DNA from: Mya arenaria | Lineage: Eukaryota > Mollusca > Bivalvia > Myida > Myidae | Assembly: GCF_026914265.1 (NCBI RefSeq) | Contig: NC_069127.1 | Span: forward strand, 22,065,045 to 22,129,044 | Length of the DNA stretch: 64,000 nucleotides | Direction of reading: 5' to 3' | Part shown: positions 58,619-64,000 of the stretch, piece after piece | Numbering within the stretch: the stretch's first letter is position 1 | How the letters are laid out: every line of letters starts with the position of its first letter | The notes under the pieces: generated by a model | Database searches by the model: none | What the model saw: the letters and a program-made list of their open reading frames with translations, nothing else | What the model was told of the DNA's origin: nothing | Made by a program: the position numbers and the translations under genes

Positions 58619-59715
58619 AACTGGCGTCTGTGTGACCGTCGGTGTCGGCGTCGACGTGAATATAACACATTTGTTAAGGTTTTGCATGTAAGCACCTTCA
58701 AGTCATTATCTCAGGAAATACATCATGTATTGCATTAAAACTTTAGATATGTGTTCCCAACAATCCAACAAACTTCATTAATGAAGTTATATAACTCTGT
58801 TTTGAATAGAATGCAAATAATGGGCCTTTATTATTCGATTAAGAATTATTGGTTAAGGGTTTGCATGTGTGCAGATATCTCAGCAACTAATTGATGTATT
58901 GCATTGAGACTTCATTCAATACATAACGACCATACATACATAATAATCAAGTTGGATAGCTCTACTTTGCATATAATGCCAATTATATCCCTTTATTATT
59001 CGACTGGGAAATACTGGTTAAGGTTTTACCTGTCACCACATTTAAGTCAGTATCTTAGCAAATACATCATGTATTGCATTGCAACTTAATATATATGTTT
59101 CCTACTTTTCAACCTACTTTATTAATGAAAGCAGATAACACTATTTTGAGTGTTATCACAATTATGGACCTTTATTATTCGACTTAGAAATTTTGGTAAC
59201 GGTTTTGCATGTAATCACATAGGATAATATTTCAGCAAATTATTGTATTGCATTGAGACTTTATACAACGATACTCAACCATTCAAACTACTTTAAAAAC
59301 AATTCAAATTATGTCCCTTTATCATTTGACTTGGAAATTCTGGTAACGGTTTTCTGTGTAAACACATTTAAGTCAATATCTCAGCAAATATAACATGTAT
59401 TGCATTGAAACTTTAGACATGTTTTCCAAACTATTCAACCTACTAAATTAAGTAAATCAACTCTTTCTGACTTAAATGCAAATTATTTTGCCTTTATAAT
59501 TCGACTTTAAAATTTTGGTTAAGATTTTGCATATTAGCACACGTAATTCTGTTAATATCTCAGCATTACTTGATGTATTGCATTGAGACTTTATTCAACA
59601 CTCAACGTTTGAAAATACTATCATTATCAAGCTCGATAATTCTATGCTGCATATTATGTAAATTAATCCCTTCAACTTAGAACTTATGGATAAGGTTTTG
59701 CATGCAATTTACAAT
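58619..59715 (+). repeat. ~170-bp tandem repeat, about six units
   Basis: Each unit contains GGTTAAGGTTTTGCATGT, ATCTCAGCAAATA, CAT(C/G)ATGTATTGCATT(G/A)A(G/A)ACTT and CTTTATTATTCGACT-like blocks, with starts about 165-175 bases apart. The left edge has CGTCGGTGTCGGCGTCGACG. It is non-coding; the family is widespread in bivalve DNA as I recall it. Confidence 0.85.
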
Positions 59716-59827
59716 GATCCGTGGATGTTCCCAAAAATGTAGCGATGATTAGACTTAAAGCTGTAGAATAGTCGAGTGCGCTGTCTCTGTAACATCTATT
59801 GTTATAGACAGCTCGTACATATTTCAG

Positions 59828-59880
59828 GCTCTGTCGAAACAAACAAAGAACAGGCAGTTATTGAACATTATCTTCGATAA
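59828..59880 (+). CDS. Possible alternative terminal tail exon
   Basis: CATATTTCAG acceptor, then SVETNKEQAVIEHYLR and TAA, in the frame required by a phase 1 donor. Hydrophilic and short like the other tail cassettes. No similarity supports it beyond phase and splice site. Confidence 0.3.
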
Positions 59881-60090
59881 TTCTGAACTTACATGTATTC
59901 ATTTAACATTGTTTAACTTGCTTTACTTCATATATCAAACATACACCATTGCATTGTAAAGTGGGTGAAGGTAATATATCATAAAAAAGAATGGAACCCC
60001 GCACGTATTTTAAAAGAGTTATATATCTTTTTCGAACAACCTTTTTATATGATATTGCGAGAAAAGAAGTTACAAATTCCAAACTAATAG

Positions 60091-60170
60091 AAAAGCCTCA
60101 CCACGGGAAAGCAATCAACCCATTGTTAGCAGTCCTTCCAACTTCACTGTCCTTGGGCCAGGCGATACAG
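60091..60170 (+). pseudogene. Tail cassette C, decayed duplicate
   Basis: Frame ending in phase 1 reads RESNQPIVSSPSNFTVLGPG then DT before ACAG|GTGCAAG. It aligns in DNA and protein with 60,445-60,535 (NPSIVSDQLNCTPVQPET). The acceptor AACTAATAG is weak and out of phase, so this copy is probably unused. Confidence 0.4.
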
Positions 60171-60444
60171 GTGCAAGTGAATTCACATAGTTGCAAAGGC
60201 AGTAAGGCTCTGACATTGTAACTACGTCATACAATAACCTCATCATGGTACAATATTCACAAAACGTTGTACTAACGTGATGTGTAAGATGGGTATTTAC
60301 GTAAATTGGTATTCTACTCTACTATAAGCATTATTGAAGATAGTAGCAACTCTCTTTAAACATCATTTTATGTTTTTAAATTTGCACGGATTTGGAAAAC
60401 CGGGTGGGTATCCGTCTATAACACACATATAATACACTTTGCAG

Positions 60445-60535
60445 ACCCTGGCGAAGAAACCACATCACGGAAAAAAAAATCCATCCATCGTTAGCGATCA
60501 ATTGAACTGCACACCCGTTCAGCCTGAAACTACAG
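60445..60535 (+). pseudogene. Tail cassette D, with A9 frameshift
   Basis: ACTTTGCAG acceptor, donor TACAG|GTAAAG, 91 bases. It opens DPGEETTSRKKKSIHR and stop. If the run of nine A were eight, it would be a 90-base phase 1-1 cassette (DPGEETTSRKKNPSIVSDQL and so on), matching cassette C. Either a recent one-base slip, a sequencing error, or a true alternative terminal exon. Confidence 0.45.
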
Positions 60536-61472
60536 GTAAAGGTGTCTTTAATGACGTAGCTGTATAACTTACTTTTGTTCATATTAAAAACAGAAATCCT
60601 TGCATTAAAAAACTGGTACAAGTGCTAAATAATATTTCAACTCGGTATGTACTCAATGAGTTTTAAATTGCTTTGAAATGTGAACAAGAACACTCATGTC
60701 TCAATCATTTTAATGTCGGCTAGGTCTTGTGTTGTACAAAAGGTGAAGGTTTACTTAACTAATGGAACTATATTAAAACATATATAATTCTCTCCTTTCA
60801 CAAATTACAACTTTCGTATGTTGTTACCATGGCAACATCCATATGTGTGTAAACTGTACAATTAAATACACTCGTGCTAACCCTTTTTTGATTTCTCAGG
60901 GTTTGTGTAATCTGGTACTTTACACTGCTCTTCGATAATATTTTACTAAGAAAAAGTATTTATATTTAAAACAAACTTCCTTTTTAATAATGTTGCTATA
61001 ACAAACACTATATACATGCACAGTGGATTCTAACTGGTGTGATGTGGAGTTACATTGTTTACATATAAATGGCTTAACATATTGCTAAGTAACCGAGTGT
61101 AGTTTACATTATTTTCATTAGCCTACGCTATGTCTTTTAAATATTGATATGAAAATAACGAACTTACAGTGATAATCCTATCAGAATCGAGATATTTTTT
61201 GCTTCCTGCAATAACCAAATGAGACGTCACAAACGACGTGGTATTTTTAAGCTGTAAATAATAACAGTTGTATTTTGGGAACTAGTTGTATAAGTTATAA
61301 ACAGTATTATACAGTATAAAAACACATCGTTTAAGAAACTAACCTCTATCTCTGAATATTATTTTATGGGGTTTTTTTTTGCATTGGAACGGATAAAGAC
61401 GATCCAGTGTGCTTCTATCTTAAACAGTAAAAGCAGTACAAGTATTTATCAAACATCCGGTACGCTTTTCAG

Positions 61473-61538
61473 TCGCTCTAGGACAGGAACAAGGTCCAAC
61501 TCTTCCTGCTAGTCATGATGATGCGTCTGGAACTTCAG
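61473..61538 (+). CDS. Receptor tail cassette E (66 bp, phase 1-1)
   Basis: TACGCTTTTCAG acceptor and TTCAG|GTAATA donor bound 66 bases in phase 1-1: ALGQEQGPTLPASHDDASGT then S between split Val/Gly codons. Polar, Ser/Asp-rich like the others. If real, the receptor gene extends at least to here. Confidence 0.5.
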
Positions 61539-62006
61539 GTAATACTGATTGAACGTAGTTTTACATGCTTTCGTTCTTGTTGCAATCACAAATAATGCCA
61601 TTTGGAAGTTAGTGAAATTACTTAATCATTTATAGTATACGAGTTGACATCCCTATCGACATGAAGTCATAGAGGTTTTTTTTAGAATACATTGGGCTTA
61701 TAATATTTTAATGCTACCTAAATAAAGTATGACATATAAAAGGCATGCAGGCATTATGAAGGCAAAGTAATACGGAGGCATATCGTATATGACAATGAAT
61801 TCAAGTATATGTCAATGAATAGAACAATCAATATTATGAATGCGTAATAAAATGTATATGACGATGATTGCAAACATCAAAATTATGTATACCTAGTATA
61901 GCATATAGTATACTAGTATGATTACAATACGGTATGGTTTCCATCCAAGTGTAGATGTAGAGGAAGGAGAAAAATGCAAGCACTCTGCTGGAAATCCCTA
62001 ACCTTG

Positions 62007-62300
62007 TCAATGAGAACAAATATCGCTAGTTTTTTCCAATGCGGCGGCACTAGCACGAAATTTAAAACCAAGGTCTGGGTAAATGTAATCAAACATTGAA
62101 ATGCTTTCCCTATCGCCAATGACTTTGATGACGTCTAGAGGAACCCCGAAAGATAACAAATAGCTGCAGCCGCCACGGCGCAGAGAGTGGGAGTTATACA
62201 CAATTGATGGGGCCGTCGGGGGTAAACATTGTTTGAATCTGGCCCTCAATTTAACCTGTGTTAACCATGTTAATGTTGACCGGAAACAATAAGCGAAACG
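62007..62300 (-). pseudogene. Tyrosine-recombinase C-terminal fragment
   Basis: Minus strand: FRSTLTWLTQVKLRARFKQC, then SHSLRRGGCSYLLSFGVPLD and VIKVIGDRESISMFDYIYPD, ending at TGA. HSLRRGG carries the His and Arg of the catalytic His-x-x-Arg box. The later catalytic His/Trp position reads DRES, where most relatives have DW(R/K)S, and no tyrosine in the usual YI/YL context can be taken as certain. An upstream stop cuts the frame. Typical of Crypton- or DIRS-type transposons of invertebrates; the rest of the element is not visible. Confidence 0.7.
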
Positions 62301-64000
62301 ATTCTGTGAATCACAGCAGGATCACGCTTTCCTCAGAAAGTTGAGCAGGGTTGACGTGGGGCGTAGCGGATAAGACCGCATGAAATACTCTGTCCCTGTA
62401 CTAAATAGTTTTAGATGAGTGAATATCCCAAACACAACCTAGTGTGGTAAATTTAGCATTGTAAACAATGATGAGTGCTATTTGACTGGCTCCCAAATAC
62501 GTTGCTTATACGAAGTAAACCAAAGAAACATGTGAGACACGCTGTCCAAAAACAAATTTCAAAAATATTCGAAAAATTCAGTTGCGCCTTTCAGTATGCA
62601 TGAAAACTGAAAATTATCTACTATCTATTATGCCTACTTGCTAGGACTTATCTAGAAAGATAACGAAATCTAACTGTCGCAAATATGACAGTCGTAATTA
62701 AGAAAACAAAATTTGAAAGTGTGTAAGCAATTGACATTTATATATAGATTATTTTGCATATAGAGATGAGTAGGTTACAACTGAATTTTTAATACGGTTT
62801 TTTCATCATTTTACCTAGTTAATATTTACTAATTGTAGAAAAAATTATATAAAGTATATTGTGATGGCTAGTTTCAACCAGTTCATGTTTTCGCCTTTTG
62901 GGGATAAAACAAAAGAAAGGAAAAAACACGTGCAAACACGACAAAGAAGCATTAAAGCCGACGAACCGAACTGAAGGCGGAAACGCCTTATCTAGGGCGA
63001 ATTGCGAACGAATACTGTATAGGATTTTAAATAAAGACGCATCTCGTGTTTACGCGGTTTGGTTAATTGGCATATTGGCGTATTTTGTGTTAACGCGTGG
63101 CGGATTATTGACATCTGATAGTCATGCGGGTTTTTTTACTTTTCTCAAGTTAGTAAACCACGTATTATCTTGTGCATTTCGATATAAAATTGTTTGCAAA
63201 AGGGTGAAAATTGAAGCAACCCTTTGGTTATGATATCAGATTGTAATATAAATCAAATAGAACTAGGTAATGGTAATTCATGATAAGACAGGAATAACAA
63301 AACTTGTATTCATGGTTTATTATATTGCATTATAGGGTCAAAAGTTTCTCCAGAGCTTTAAATGAAAATCAGGAAATTCGTCATTGAATCTCGATTTCGC
63401 CGAAAAATCTTTTAAGATAACAAAAAAACATATTTGTGCAAAAAATTCAAATTATGGATTTTGCTCATTAGAGCATTGAGGAGACGATGTTTAATCAACT
63501 TAAACACAATAAAGACCTGCAGCAACTTGCATTAAATATGGCAAGAACCAAGTTAGCCATTTTGTTAAAAACAATCTGTTTGTATAAACACATAAATCGC
63601 AGTTTATCCACAATGCACAGGAAAACTTGTTTTCGCTCAGGGAGTGTTTACCACATGTTACTTTAGTTTAAGCATGGTTTTCGGCAAATAACACGACTAT
63701 AAGAAGAGATCGCTAAATTTTAATAGAACTCATTTTCAATCAAAATTATTACTGCATTGTATCCCAAGAAATGACAACATGAAGATGCTATTTTGATATA
63801 TGGCAATACATAGAGCCTATAATGCATACTTGTGAATCAAAAATGACAAATGAAAAACCTGTATAGCGTGAAACGGAAGTAGCAAAATTATTTTTTAAGT
63901 TATTATGTCCATTTTTTCCTATTCATAGAATTCGAGCAAACGGTAAAATGTATGAATAACTACATATAACCTGCCCAACAAATTACAATAGAATAAAAAA
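62301..64000. other. Non-coding stretch to window end
   Basis: A plus-strand frame at 62,898-63,233 (111 codons, starting MGIKQKKGKNTCKHDKEALK) has no domain I recognise and overlaps another short frame that starts MASFNQFMFSPFGD at 62,866. They might be remnants of the element that carried the recombinase. The remaining sequence is AT-rich, with no exon seen. Confidence 0.4.

Overview
The window is AT-rich, intron-rich metazoan nuclear DNA full of decayed transposons, MITE-like inverted-repeat elements, tRNA-derived SINEs, minisatellites and long (TA)n tracts. Together with the LINE and repeat families and the host genes seen here, this points to a lophotrochozoan, most likely a bivalve mollusc. 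That placement is inferred from family resemblance; no search was run. No prokaryotic gene organisation is present, and most open frames are chance or repeat-derived.

Three host loci can be read. (1) 22.0-23.9 kb, plus strand: a four-exon short-chain dehydrogenase of the membrane-anchored retinol dehydrogenase/17-beta-HSD type, with a frameshift in exon 2 and no visible AG acceptor before it. (2) 29.3-45.8 kb, minus strand: scattered exons of a flavin-containing monooxygenase (FMO). These are an FAD-binding exon, a second exon, a central exon, a penultimate exon and the tail-anchor exon. Stops, a frameshift, a damaged FAD motif and undetected exons mark it as a pseudogene. The second exon has become the unit of two tandem arrays (38.9-39.7 and 45.0-45.6 kb) in which most copies keep a splice donor. 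(3) 47.5-54.1 kb or beyond, plus strand: a single-pass receptor with signal peptide, TNFR-like cysteine-rich region, two EGF-like domains, transmembrane segment and basic stop-transfer. Its tail appears to be built from short phase 1-1 exons; similar cassettes continue to 61.5 kb, and one at 364-402 suggests a paralogue to the left.

The rest is layered mobile DNA. 6.3-8.5 kb is a decayed LINE on the minus strand (ORF1 plus ORF2 tail). 10.8-19.5 kb is an 8.7-kb block with inverted ends made of iterated AAGGAGACC motifs; it splits a repeat whose uninterrupted copy lies at 40.45-41.48 kb, so it looks like a large insertion. It contains smaller inverted-repeat elements at 11.4-12.3, 14.3-16.2 and 15.2-15.7 kb. 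A 2.3-kb inverted-repeat element at 24.3-26.6 kb carries a two-exon reading frame for a 71-residue peptide. 29.7-30.9 kb holds a MITE, a 270-bp direct repeat and a hairpin. 31.4 and 35.6-36.3 kb are LINE fragments, the second ending a few bases inside an FMO intron. 41.9-43.6 kb is an inverted-repeat element with a second one nested in it. 62.0-62.3 kb is a tyrosine-recombinase remnant. The receptor locus carries a 30-bp minisatellite around a tail exon and a 170-bp repeat array.
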